64,000 nt of DNA from Rhizobium album (GTDB taxonomy: Bacteria; Pseudomonadota; Alphaproteobacteria; Rhizobiales; Rhizobiaceae): the NCBI RefSeq assembly GCF_003122325.1, contig NZ_QFBC01000008.1, positions 186,001 to 250,000 on the forward strand. The letters are read 5' to 3'. Numbering within the stretch: the stretch's first letter is position 1; every line of letters starts with the position of its first letter. Shown piece after piece: positions 52,590 to 60,799 of the stretch. The notes beneath the pieces were generated by a model. That model ran no database searches, was not told the DNA's origin, and was given only the letters and a program-made list of their open reading frames with translations. The position numbers and the translations under genes were made by a program.

Positions 52590-53381
52590 ATGGAGCAGGA
52601 ACAGAACCAGCAGAAACTTGTCCCGGCGGTCGAACGGGCGGCTGGCATTCTCGACATCGTCGCCACCGCAAAACGGTACCTGACCGTATCGGAACTGGCG
52701 CGCGAAACCGCCCTGCCCAAGAGCACGGTACACAACCTGTGCTCGACTCTCGTCCAGCTCGGGCTTTTGATTCGCCGCCCGGACCAGACCTATCTTCTCG
52801 GTCCGCATCTTTTGAGATGGTCGAATGCCTTCGACAGGCAGACCGATGTGGCGGCGGAGTTTGCCGCCCTCTGGGACCAGCGCGACATACCGCACGAGGC
52901 TGTCGTTTCGCTGGGCATTCCGGAAAAGGGCGAGATCGTCTTTATCGCGGCGCGCCAATCGGCGGGCGGCCATCGATTTTCGGTCCGGCCGGGGCTTCGC
53001 CTTCCGGCGCCCTTCGTCGCAGCCGGCCAGGCCGTGCTGGCCCACGCATCCGATTACGAGGTGCGAAGGTTGTTCGCCGACGGTTACCCCAAACCTCTGA
53101 CCGACCGGTCGCCGGGAACCCTGGCCGAGTTGCTGGCGACGCTGGCTGACATTCGCAAGCGTGATTATACGATCGAAGAAGAACAGTGCCAGGCCGGCAT
53201 CACCAGCCTGGGGGCCGTGGTACTCAATTCCCTGAACCGGCCGCTGGCGGCTGTCATGATCAGTGTTCCGGCCGAACTTTTCAGCGGCGCGGTGCGCGAA
53301 GAGCTCGCGGAAGTGCTGCTCGACATCACCCGCAGCCTGTCCAGGCGGATGGGTGCCGACCTGGACAACCGCCGCGGCTGA
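52590..53381 (+). CDS. IclR family transcriptional regulator (hydrolase locus, paralogue A)
   Basis: 263 residues. HTH region LVPAVERAAGILDIVATAKR, then LTVSELARETALPKSTVHNL. Effector domain with LPAPFVAAGQAVLAHASDYE and a C-terminal ISVPAELFSGAVREELAEVL. The sequence is clearly paralogous to the IclR protein at 54412-55263, sharing for example LLIRR.DQT, LRWSNAF/MRWSNAF, DVAAEFAA and the RSLSRRMGADL/RLSHRMGADL ends. It converges with the alpha/beta hydrolase gene. GGAG precedes the ATG by 2-5 bp. Confidence 0.9.
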   Translation: MEQEQNQQKLVPAVERAAGILDIVATAKRYLTVSELARETALPKSTVHNLCSTLVQLGLLIRRPDQTYLLGPHLLRWSNAFDRQTDVAAEFAALWDQRDIPHEAVVSLGIPEKGEIVFIAARQSAGGHRFSVRPGLRLPAPFVAAGQAVLAHASDYEVRRLFADGYPKPLTDRSPGTLAELLATLADIRKRDYTIEEEQCQAGITSLGAVVLNSLNRPLAAVMISVPAELFSGAVREELAEVLLDITRSLSRRMGADLDNRRG

Positions 53382-53396
53382 TGGAACCGCCCAGGC

Positions 53397-54266
53397 TCAC
53401 GCGGCCGCAATTGCGTGGCGCATAGCCCGTCGCGACGCCGCCGATCGGACGGTGTCGATGTGGGCCTCGACCAGCTGAAAGATCTGTTCCGGATTGTCAT
53501 GCTGGGGGAAATGCCCTTCGCCGTGCAGCATGACCCACTTCACCGGGCCGGAGACGACGTCGGCGATGGCGCTCAATTGCACGGGGCTGGAAAAAGCATC
53601 TTCCATGCCTTGGATCAGCAGCAGCGGTGCTGCGACGCCTGCGAGGAGATCAAGCGCCGACCAATGCTGCATCGCATGCGATCGGCGATGATCGGTCCAG
53701 GCGACATACAGCGCCTGCGGAGTGTCGTGATGCGCGCCCAGACGGTCGCTGAGGCCGCTTTCCCGCTCCGTGGCCGGAAGTTCGGCCGTCGCGGCTTCGA
53801 AATGGGCATCGGCGAAAGCGTAAGGCGCAATCGCGGCAATGCGGCCGGCGCGCTCGGGAAACAGGGCGGCAAAGATCAGCGCCACGGTCGCGCCGTCGCT
53901 GTGTCCGACGAAATCCGCCGTCGAAATGCCGAGCGTGGTCAGCAATGCCGGCAGGACAATGCCCGCCTCGTGGATCAGCGGATCCATGTTGTCGATGTTA
54001 CCGGCGGCCGGGCTCCTGCCGCGGCCCGGTCGCGACCAGGCGATGATCCTGCGGGCGGGATCGTTTGCCAGGACATGTTGTCCGATTTCCAGCAGGGATT
54101 CCCAATTTCCCATTCCATGACTGACCAGAACCAGCGGCCTGCCGTTCTCGCGCCCGAAGGACACCACCTCGAGCAACCCTGCTGCGGTCTCGATCATCTG
54201 GCTGTTTGACACCGCCGATTGTTCACCCGGCATCGAACCGGTTTGCCCCCCGTTGAAGTCAAGCAC
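53397..54266 (-). CDS. Alpha/beta-fold hydrolase
   Basis: 289 residues from the GTG at 54266, chosen for GGGGAGG upstream. The catalytic triad can be placed: Ser123 in GHSDG (residues 121-125), Asp223 in GMEDAF, and His252 in GEGHFPQ. SHGMG (49-53) is the oxyanion-hole loop. Cytoplasmic, no signal peptide. Substrate unknown. It lies between two paralogous IclR regulators and is antisense to the first, so either could control it; a lactone or ester linked to the neighbouring operon is a reasonable guess. Confidence 0.9.
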   Translation of the reverse strand: MLDFNGGQTGSMPGEQSAVSNSQMIETAAGLLEVVSFGRENGRPLVLVSHGMGNWESLLEIGQHVLANDPARRIIAWSRPGRGRSPAAGNIDNMDPLIHEAGIVLPALLTTLGISTADFVGHSDGATVALIFAALFPERAGRIAAIAPYAFADAHFEAATAELPATERESGLSDRLGAHHDTPQALYVAWTDHRRSHAMQHWSALDLLAGVAAPLLLIQGMEDAFSSPVQLSAIADVVSGPVKWVMLHGEGHFPQHDNPEQIFQLVEAHIDTVRSAASRRAMRHAIAAA

Positions 54267-54411
54267 GACAGTACCTCCCCACGTTTTCCGTCATTGCCCC
54301 TGCCGGGCCGGCGGCTCCTCCTCCGCATGCCCGACCCCTATGAGAACGCTCCCATTGGTCGTATCATGGCACCAAACGCAGTTCTGCACCATATGGGCAG
54401 TCCCTCGATTC

Positions 54412-55263
54412 TTACCTGACGATCTCATTTTTGGGAGACTGTCCGACCCGCTGGTTGGCCGAGTGGAGCAGGCCGCTCATGCGGCTCAAATCCGCTCCCA
54501 TGCGGTGCGACAGGCGCGTGGCGATGCGCTGGACGTTGGAAATCACCCGGCCGCGGTCGCCGCTTTCCAAGGCTTCGGTCGGCAGGCTGACGGCCACGCC
54601 GGCAATCGGCCGGTTGCGCGAATCCAGAACCGACGCCCCGAAGCAGACGATGCCCTCGGCGACCTGCTGGTCGTCGCAGCTGTAGCCGCTCCTGCGGACC
54701 TCCTGCAGTTCCCCCAGCAGCACCTCGATATCCTGGACGCTTTTGGGGGTGCGACCGGGGGGCAGTCCGTCGGCGAACAGCTTTCGCACCTCGAATTCGC
54801 TCATATGGCTGAGAAATGCCTTGCCCGTCGCCGTGAACGCCGCCGGCAGGCGCATGCCGGCGCGGAACTCGATCAGCGAATGGCTGACGTCGGAGTTTCT
54901 CGCCGCGATGTAGACCACCTCCGGCCCTTCCAGCACGGAGAGCGTGATGGTGGCACCGGGCAGTTCCGTTTCCTGGTCCCACATGGCGGCAAATTCCGCT
55001 GCAACGTCCGATTGCGTGGTGAAGGCATTCGACCAGCGCATCACATGCGGCCCCATCTGGAACGTCTGGTCGTTGCGGCGGATGAGCAGTTCGAGGTTCA
55101 CCAGCGTATGGCAAAGCGTGTGAACGCTGCTGCGGGCCAGCTTCAATTCCCGGGCCATGTCCGACAGGCTCAGAGGGCTTCTGGACCGGGCCACCAGGTC
55201 CAGAATGCGGGTTCCTCTCTCCAATGCGGGTACGTATTTCGCTTTGCTGTCCGACTGGTCCAT
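54412..55263 (-). CDS. IclR family transcriptional regulator (paralogue B), divergent from the rhodopsin/ABC operon
   Basis: 283 residues. N-terminal winged HTH: YVPALERGTRILDLVARSRS, then LSLSDMARELKLARSSVHTL. Effector domain with RLPAAFTATGKAFLSHMSEFE and VAEGIVCFGASVLDSRNRPI. Divergent from the SCP2-hydrolase-ABC-rhodopsin operon starting at 55442, so it is the obvious candidate to control it. The C-terminus carries about 20 extra residues compared with paralogue A. Confidence 0.9.
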   Translation of the reverse strand: MDQSDSKAKYVPALERGTRILDLVARSRSPLSLSDMARELKLARSSVHTLCHTLVNLELLIRRNDQTFQMGPHVMRWSNAFTTQSDVAAEFAAMWDQETELPGATITLSVLEGPEVVYIAARNSDVSHSLIEFRAGMRLPAAFTATGKAFLSHMSEFEVRKLFADGLPPGRTPKSVQDIEVLLGELQEVRRSGYSCDDQQVAEGIVCFGASVLDSRNRPIAGVAVSLPTEALESGDRGRVISNVQRIATRLSHRMGADLSRMSGLLHSANQRVGQSPKNEIVR

Positions 55264-55302
55264 GTAGCATTCCGAATGGATTTTAGGGCGGCTGTTTTTC
55301 TC

Positions 55303-55330
55303 TTGACAGATGTTTAGCCCAAAGTTTAGC
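55303..55330. promoter_or_regulatory. TTGACA box and GTTTAGC direct repeats before the 55.4-kb operon
   Basis: A consensus -35 TTGACA (55303-55308) on the plus strand is followed by GTTTAGC at 55312-55318 and again at 55324-55330, 12 bp apart. They lie in the 178-bp gap between the divergent iclR and SCP2-like genes. The -10 is not clear. The repeats are a candidate regulator site overlapping the promoter. Confidence 0.4.
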
Positions 55331-55441
55331 TTTCAGTCCAGTGAAAAGTGTTCGATATGCTGAACACAAGACGGTTGGGAGAACGATGATCCTCTGCCAT
55401 CAGGTGGACTATCGCGCCGTCGGCTTTTTGGGGAGCGACGC

Positions 55442-55831
55442 ATGGTAATGGGTGTGCGGGACTGGGCTATCCGCTTCGGTGAAACATCGGACCGAGACCA
55501 GACCATCGGCGCGATGGCGCGGTATTATACCTGCACCTTCCTGTGGGACATGGGCACCCAGAAGGTGATCGTCGAGATGGTCGACGGCAAGGTCTACCGG
55601 ATCAACACCGATCCGCAGCCGCTGGACGCCTATGATTTCGCGTTGCGGGCCAGCCCCGCCACCTGGCGGGAGTTCGCCAAGCCGATCCCGGACCCGATGT
55701 ATCACGGCATCTGGGCGGCGAGCTTCCGCCGCGACCTGAAGATCGAGGGCAACATCCTCGTGATGATGCAGAACCTTCGCAATTTCACCGTGCAGTTCGA
55801 ACTGCTGCGCAAGGTCGGCGTCCCCGTCTGA
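55442..55831 (+). CDS. SCP2-like sterol-carrier-type domain protein
   Basis: 129 residues. The fold signature is recognisable from MARYYTCTFLWDMGTQKVIV, then VDGKVYRINTDPQPLDAYDF and LRASPATWREFAKPIPDPM: an SCP2-type beta sheet with the ligand-cavity helix. Proteins of this domain bind hydrophobic or acyl compounds in the cytoplasm. No signal peptide. First gene of the rightward operon, 37 bp before the alpha/beta hydrolase. The start ATG lacks a strong Shine-Dalgarno, so a few residues either way are uncertain. The link to SCP2 is from pattern and has moderate certainty. Confidence 0.7.
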   Translation: MVMGVRDWAIRFGETSDRDQTIGAMARYYTCTFLWDMGTQKVIVEMVDGKVYRINTDPQPLDAYDFALRASPATWREFAKPIPDPMYHGIWAASFRRDLKIEGNILVMMQNLRNFTVQFELLRKVGVPV

Positions 55832-55868
55832 CACCCGCCAACCCTATCCGCTGATTAGGAATACCGGA

Positions 55869-56717
55869 ATGGCAAAACACTCACCCGTCATCGGCCGATA
55901 CGTCACCATCGATGTCGACGGTTACGAATACAAGGTCTTCTACCTCAGGAACGGCCAGGGGATTCCGCTCGTCTGCCAGCACACGGCCGGCTGCCACAAC
56001 CATCAATGGCGCGGCCTGCTCGAAGACGAGGAGATCACCAAGCATTACGACGTGATCGCCTACGACCTGGCGCGCCACGGCAAGTCCGATCCGCCGCTCA
56101 ACAAGGAATGGTGGAAGGAAGAGTATCGCCTCACGGCCAGCCACTACATGAATTTCATCGTCGCGCTCTGCGATGCGCTGGAACTCGACAAACCGATCTT
56201 CATGGGGTCGAGCTTCGGCGGCAATGTTGCGCTGCAGCTGGCGCTGCATCATCCGGACCGTTTTCGCGCCGTTATCCCTGTCGAGGCCGCCGAGCACGCG
56301 CCGGGCTTCTTCCTCGACTGGTGGCGGCATCCGCACGCCAACGCCGCACAGGTCTGCGCCAGCGGCGTCTGGGACCTGATGGCGCCGCAGAGCCCCGACA
56401 TGGATCGCTGGCTGACCTGGCATTACTATACGCAGGGCTCGGAAGTCTTCAAGGGCGACCTGTTCTTCTATTCGATCGACCACGACCTGCGCGGCAAGCT
56501 CGGCAACATCGACACCCGCAAGTGCCCGGTGATCATGATGACCGGCACCTACGACTACCTGACGCCGCCGGAAGCGACGGAAAACACCGCCCGGCAGATC
56601 CCCGGCGGCATCTACATCGAGATGGAGGACATCGGCCACTTCCCGATGTCGGAAAACTATCCGCTGTTTGCCGTCTACCTCAAGGAAGCGCTGCGCATCA
56701 TCGAGACGAGAACCTGA
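55869..56717 (+). CDS. Alpha/beta-fold hydrolase
   Basis: 282 residues. Nucleophile Ser115 in MGSSFGGN (G-x-S-x-G), catalytic Asp near residue 235 in MTGTYDYLTPPEA, and His near 258 in EDIGHFPMSE. CQHTAGCHNHQWRGLL (36-51) is the oxyanion-hole region; most relatives read HGxxxS here, so the HTAGCH sequence is a little unusual. Soluble, cytoplasmic. Encoded between the SCP2-like protein and the metallo-hydrolase, it probably opens an ester or lactone bond of the operon's substrate (inference). Confidence 0.9.
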   Translation: MAKHSPVIGRYVTIDVDGYEYKVFYLRNGQGIPLVCQHTAGCHNHQWRGLLEDEEITKHYDVIAYDLARHGKSDPPLNKEWWKEEYRLTASHYMNFIVALCDALELDKPIFMGSSFGGNVALQLALHHPDRFRAVIPVEAAEHAPGFFLDWWRHPHANAAQVCASGVWDLMAPQSPDMDRWLTWHYYTQGSEVFKGDLFFYSIDHDLRGKLGNIDTRKCPVIMMTGTYDYLTPPEATENTARQIPGGIYIEMEDIGHFPMSENYPLFAVYLKEALRIIETRT

Positions 56718-56748
56718 ACCATGGCCCGGGAAAACTGAGGTTGCCGCG

Positions 56749-57684
56749 ATGAAGATCATAGAATTCGACGACAAGGGCCATCGCGTCGAGGTGGACAGCC
56801 GCGCCGCTTCCTCGAAGGCGGCAAGCTCGTCGCTGGCGCCGCGCCCGGTGTTTTCGTCTGCCCCGGCGGAAGCACCGCGGGCGCGCAGAAAATCGTCCGG
56901 GATCGAACTGCACATGTTCCAGACCGGCATCCTGCGCACCAAGACCAAATATATCAAGATGAACCAGGGCGAAGAGACCTTCGACATCCCGGTTCCGTGG
57001 TTCCTGATCAAGCATCCGCAAGGCAACGTGGTGATCGACGGCGGCAACGCCGTGGAGGTGGCGATCGACAAGCGCGCCCACTGGGGTTCGGTCCTCGCCG
57101 CCTACGATCCGATCATGAGCGTTTCGGAAAACTGTGTCGAGCAGCTGAAGATGGTCGACGTCGCGCCGCACACCGTGCGCTACGTGCTGCAGTCGCACCT
57201 GCACCTCGACCATACCGGCGCGGTAGGCCGCTTTCCCAAGGCGCAATATGTCGTGCAGCGGGCGGAATACGACTATGCCTTCAAGCCGCACTGGTTTTCG
57301 GCCGGCGCCTATATCCGCGCCGATTTCGACCGGCCCGGCCTCAACTGGAAATTCCTCGGCGGCGAATACACCGACCATTACGACCTGTTTGGCGACGGCA
57401 CCATCCGCATGATCTTCACTCCCGGCCATTCGCCGGGGCACCAGTCATTCCTGATCACCCTGCCGAAGACCGGTCCCGTGCTTCTGACCATCGATGCCGC
57501 CTATACGGTCGATCATTGGGAGAACAAGGCGTTGCCGGGGCTCGTCGTCTCGTCGGCGGATGCGGCCGATTCCGTCGCCAAGCTCCGGAAAATTGCCGCT
57601 GATACCGGCGCGATGGTGGTCACCGGCCACGATCCGGTGACCTGGGCCGGCTTCCGCAAGGCGCCGCACGACTTTTACGACTGA
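56749..57684 (+). CDS. Metallo-beta-lactamase-fold hydrolase, N-acyl-homoserine-lactonase-like
   Basis: 311 residues from the ATG at 56749 (GAGG upstream). The zinc motif H-x-H-x-D-H is at His150, His152, Asp154, His155 (SHLHLDHTG). Further ligands are in TPGHSPGHQ, then TIDAAY and VTGHDP, as in AiiA/AttM lactonases. Residues about 18-50 are a low-complexity Ser/Ala/Pro/Arg linker (for example SRAASSKAASSSLAPRPVF) not seen in typical members. Lactonases of this type hydrolyse AHLs or gamma-lactones. Next to a transporter it may equally act on an imported lactone. Confidence 0.9.
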   Translation: MKIIEFDDKGHRVEVDSRAASSKAASSSLAPRPVFSSAPAEAPRARRKSSGIELHMFQTGILRTKTKYIKMNQGEETFDIPVPWFLIKHPQGNVVIDGGNAVEVAIDKRAHWGSVLAAYDPIMSVSENCVEQLKMVDVAPHTVRYVLQSHLHLDHTGAVGRFPKAQYVVQRAEYDYAFKPHWFSAGAYIRADFDRPGLNWKFLGGEYTDHYDLFGDGTIRMIFTPGHSPGHQSFLITLPKTGPVLLTIDAAYTVDHWENKALPGLVVSSADAADSVAKLRKIAADTGAMVVTGHDPVTWAGFRKAPHDFYD

Positions 57685-57726
57685 TTGCATGTGAAAATTG
57701 GACATACCAACCTGGAGGAGTTGAAT

Positions 57727-58893
57727 ATGCTAAAGAAATTCGCCTGCGCGGCGGCGTTCCTCGTCGCCGCCGCGATCGGGGCGCATGCCGAGGGGCTCGA
57801 CGAGATCAATCCCGACGTGGCAAAGCGCCTCTACAACAAGGACATGCTCGACCCGATGCAGCCGATCGGCCCGAGCAAGTGGCGTGACTTCAAGGCGAAG
57901 AACCCGCCGCCGTGGAAGATCGGCTACGCCTCGTCCTACGCCGGCAACACCTGGCGCGCCGCCGCCATGGATGAGCTGCAGAACGTCATCGTTCCCGAGT
58001 GGAAGCAGCTCGGTCTGCTCTCCGACGTGATCATCACCCAGTCTAACCTCAACGATGCGACGCAGATCCAGCAGATCCGTCAGCTCGTCGACCAGGGCGT
58101 CGACGCGATCATCCTCTGCTGCTCCAACCCGACGGCGCTGAACGCTTCGGTCAAGTATGCCGCCGACAAGGGCGTCCCGGTCTTTTCGATGACCGGCTAC
58201 CTGACCTCGGAATATGCCGTGAACTCCTCCGTCAACTATCAGGTCGGCGGCTACGAGATCGGCAAGGCGATGGTCGACCAGCTCGGCGGCAAGGGCAACG
58301 TGCTGGTGGTCGAAGGCATACCGGGCACGTCCGGCTCCGACAGCCAGAACCGCGGCGTGCTCGCCGGTCTCGCCTCCTCGCCGGACATCAAGATCGTCGG
58401 CTCGGTCGCCGGCATGTGGACCGACCAGGTGGCGCAGGGCGAAGTGCAGAAGTGGCTTGCCACCAATCCGGGCAAGCTCGACGGCATCGTCGTGCAGTCG
58501 GCGGCGGAAATGGGCGTGCTGCGCGCCGTGCAGCAGGCCGGCCGTGGCGAAATCCCGGTCGCCATCGGCGGCGAGTTGGGCGCACTGTGCCAGTGGCGCA
58601 AGAACCCCGACTACATCAACTACTCCTTCCAGCTCTGGCCGCCGGCCGACGATATCGAGCTGATGTGGCATGTGATGATGCGCACGCTGCAGGGACAGGG
58701 CCCGAAGATCCAGTCGATCCTCGTCGACCCCGTCAAGCTGACGCATGACGATCTCAAGGCCGTCATGAACGAGGATTGCTCGGTCGATACCGCCGAATGG
58801 CTGAAGGTCGGCGCCAAGCGCTGGGGTTACGACCCGTCCTACCTCGACGACTTCTTCCTGCATCCCGCCGATCCGAAGGCCTACAAGCCCTGA
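57727..58893 (+). CDS. Sugar-type ABC transporter substrate-binding protein
   Basis: 388 residues from the ATG at 57727 (GGAGGAG upstream). Signal peptide MLKKFACAAAFLVAAAIGAHA. The mature part is the Peripla_BP_4/RbsB fold: IGYASSYAGNTWRAAAMDEL, then QLVDQGVDAIILCCSNPTAL, VFSMTGYLT and VLVVEGIPGTSGSDSQNRGV. It is some 60-70 residues longer than ordinary RbsB proteins, with the extra length in the N-terminal lead-in and a C-terminal tail ending in LDDFFLHPADPKAYKP. Ligand unknown. A strong hairpin follows. Confidence 0.9.
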   Translation: MLKKFACAAAFLVAAAIGAHAEGLDEINPDVAKRLYNKDMLDPMQPIGPSKWRDFKAKNPPPWKIGYASSYAGNTWRAAAMDELQNVIVPEWKQLGLLSDVIITQSNLNDATQIQQIRQLVDQGVDAIILCCSNPTALNASVKYAADKGVPVFSMTGYLTSEYAVNSSVNYQVGGYEIGKAMVDQLGGKGNVLVVEGIPGTSGSDSQNRGVLAGLASSPDIKIVGSVAGMWTDQVAQGEVQKWLATNPGKLDGIVVQSAAEMGVLRAVQQAGRGEIPVAIGGELGALCQWRKNPDYINYSFQLWPPADDIELMWHVMMRTLQGQGPKIQSILVDPVKLTHDDLKAVMNEDCSVDTAEWLKVGAKRWGYDPSYLDDFFLHPADPKAYKP

Positions 58894-58901
58894 TCGCTGA
58901 A

Positions 58902-58921
58902 GGGGCCGGCTTGCCGGCCCC
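58902..58921 (+). terminator. Intercistronic hairpin after the binding-protein gene
   Basis: GGGGCCGGC / GCCGGCCCC, a perfect 9-bp stem with a TT centre (a 4-nt loop if the last pair opens), 8 bp after the stop codon. No immediate T-run. Likely protects or limits the binding-protein message. Confidence 0.6.
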
Positions 58922-58975
58922 TCTCATCACCATCATCGTTTTTCGCTTCGCTCTTTACGCCCCGAAGGGATCGTC

Positions 58976-60799
58976 ATGGCGTCTTCCGCCCCAGATATCG
59001 AACACGTGACAAGCCGGGAGACGATCCTCGTGCGTGGCGTGAAGAAATATTTCGGGCCGACCCGGGCGCTGGACGGCGTTTCCTTTTCTGCCCGCGCCGG
59101 CGAGATCCACGCCATCGTCGGCGGCAACGGCTGCGGCAAGAGCACGCTTGCCAAGGTGGTTTCCGGCATCCTGCCCATCGACGGCGGCACGGTGTCGATC
59201 CTCGGCGAAACCCCGTCGACGCCGGCCGAAAGCCGGGCGCTCGGCATCTCCACCGTCTACCAGGAAGTGCTGGTCGCCGACGAAAGCTCCGTTGTCGACA
59301 ACATCTTCATGGGCGCCGACCGGCTGTTCTCAAAGACGCTGTCGCAGGAGCGCAAGGTCGCCCGCGCCGCGGAACTGATGGAGGAACTGTCCGGCGAACC
59401 CGTCGATCCGCATGCGCTGGTCGGCACGCTGCCGCTCGGCCTCAAGCAGTGGATCACCATCGCCCGCGCGCTGCTGTCCGAACCGAAAATCCTGATCCTC
59501 GACGAAAGCTCGGCGGCGCTCGACTTCGACAGCACCGAACGCCTGTTCGCCCGCATGCGGGCGCTGCGCAACCGCGGCACGACCGTGCTGATCGTCACCC
59601 ACCGCATCGCCGAACTGATCCGCATCTCCGACCGCGCCACCGTGCTGCGTGACGGACGCGACGTCGGCGTTCTGGAAAAAGCCGAGATCACCGAACGCAA
59701 CCTGCTGGCGCTGATGACCGGCGAGGACCGCGGCACGAGCCATGCCGTGCACACGGCACCGCAGCCGCGCACGCCGGAGCGCGCCATGAAGGCGCGCAAC
59801 CTCGCCGTCTGGCCGAATGCCCGCAGCTTCGATTTCGACCTGCGCCGCGGCGAGATCGTCGGCGTCGCCGGGCTGGACGGGCAAGGGCAGGATGCCTTCG
59901 TGCGCGTGCTTGCCGGTGTTGCGCCCGCCGCCCGCGGCCTGGTGCAGGTGGCCGACCGCAACGATGGCTGGCTGCCGGTGCGCACGCTCGGCGAGGCGGT
60001 CAAGGGCCGCATCGCCTACGTCTCGGGCGACCGCAAGCGGGAGGGCATCTTCGCCTCGCTGTCGATCTTCGAAAACATGGTGATGCCGCTCTACCGCGAA
60101 AAGAAGCGCGCCGGCATCCTCGGCATCATCGACCGCCCGACGCTGACGACGATTTTTAAACGCGAGGCCGAAAATCTCCTGATCAAGTTCGGCGCCAAGG
60201 AAGACCGCATCACCTCGCTTTCCGGCGGCAACCAGCAGAAGGTGCTGATCGGCCGCGGTTTCGCGATGCGTCCCGACGTCATCGTGCTCAACGATCCGGC
60301 GCGCGGCATCGACGTCGGCGCCAAGACGGAGCTTTACAAGCATCTGCGCGCCTTTGCCGAAGAGGGCAGGGCGGTCGTCTACATGTCCTCGGAAATCGAG
60401 GAGTTTCTGGGCTTTGCCACCCGCGTCATCGTCTTCCGGGACGGTGCGCCGTTCGACGCTTTCGACGGACGTGCGTTGGAAACGAAACGCGTTCTGGAAG
60501 CCATGTTCGGCCAGACCTCGGGTGAAGGTCTGGCGACCGCCCACGGGCTGACGCCGAAGCGGGCCAGGACGGAGCGGAGCGGCGGTGCACCCGAGGGCGA
60601 CGGTGTTCGCGTGCAGGTTTCCGTGCCCGCAGAGATCAAGGCGACGTTGCGCTCCGGTCACGACGGCCTGTCGCCGCAGCAGGTGCCGGTCGAGCGCTTG
60701 GTGGCGACGGCCACGCCAAAGGTTGCGATGGCGCCGAAAACCATCCGCGTCGTCGAATTCGGTGCCGAAGGCCAGCCGCGCAGCGGGGCATCGCGATGA
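58976..60799 (+). CDS. Sugar-type ABC transporter ATP-binding protein, two ATPase domains plus C-terminal tail
   Basis: 607 residues, about 100 longer than RbsA-type proteins. First domain: Walker A GGNGCGKST at 49-57 and Walker B ILILDESSAALD; its signature is degenerate (LPLGLKQWITIARAL). Second domain: degenerate P-loop GLDGQGQDA, good signature LSGGNQQKVLIGRGF, Walker B written VIVLNDPARGIDVG with ND replacing the usual DE. Only one composite ATP site looks canonical. The final ~100 residues (from about QTSGEGLATAHG) are a low-complexity tail rich in Ala, Arg, Pro and Val. It overlaps the first permease by 4 bp. Confidence 0.9.
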   Translation: MASSAPDIEHVTSRETILVRGVKKYFGPTRALDGVSFSARAGEIHAIVGGNGCGKSTLAKVVSGILPIDGGTVSILGETPSTPAESRALGISTVYQEVLVADESSVVDNIFMGADRLFSKTLSQERKVARAAELMEELSGEPVDPHALVGTLPLGLKQWITIARALLSEPKILILDESSAALDFDSTERLFARMRALRNRGTTVLIVTHRIAELIRISDRATVLRDGRDVGVLEKAEITERNLLALMTGEDRGTSHAVHTAPQPRTPERAMKARNLAVWPNARSFDFDLRRGEIVGVAGLDGQGQDAFVRVLAGVAPAARGLVQVADRNDGWLPVRTLGEAVKGRIAYVSGDRKREGIFASLSIFENMVMPLYREKKRAGILGIIDRPTLTTIFKREAENLLIKFGAKEDRITSLSGGNQQKVLIGRGFAMRPDVIVLNDPARGIDVGAKTELYKHLRAFAEEGRAVVYMSSEIEEFLGFATRVIVFRDGAPFDAFDGRALETKRVLEAMFGQTSGEGLATAHGLTPKRARTERSGGAPEGDGVRVQVSVPAEIKATLRSGHDGLSPQQVPVERLVATATPKVAMAPKTIRVVEFGAEGQPRSGASR

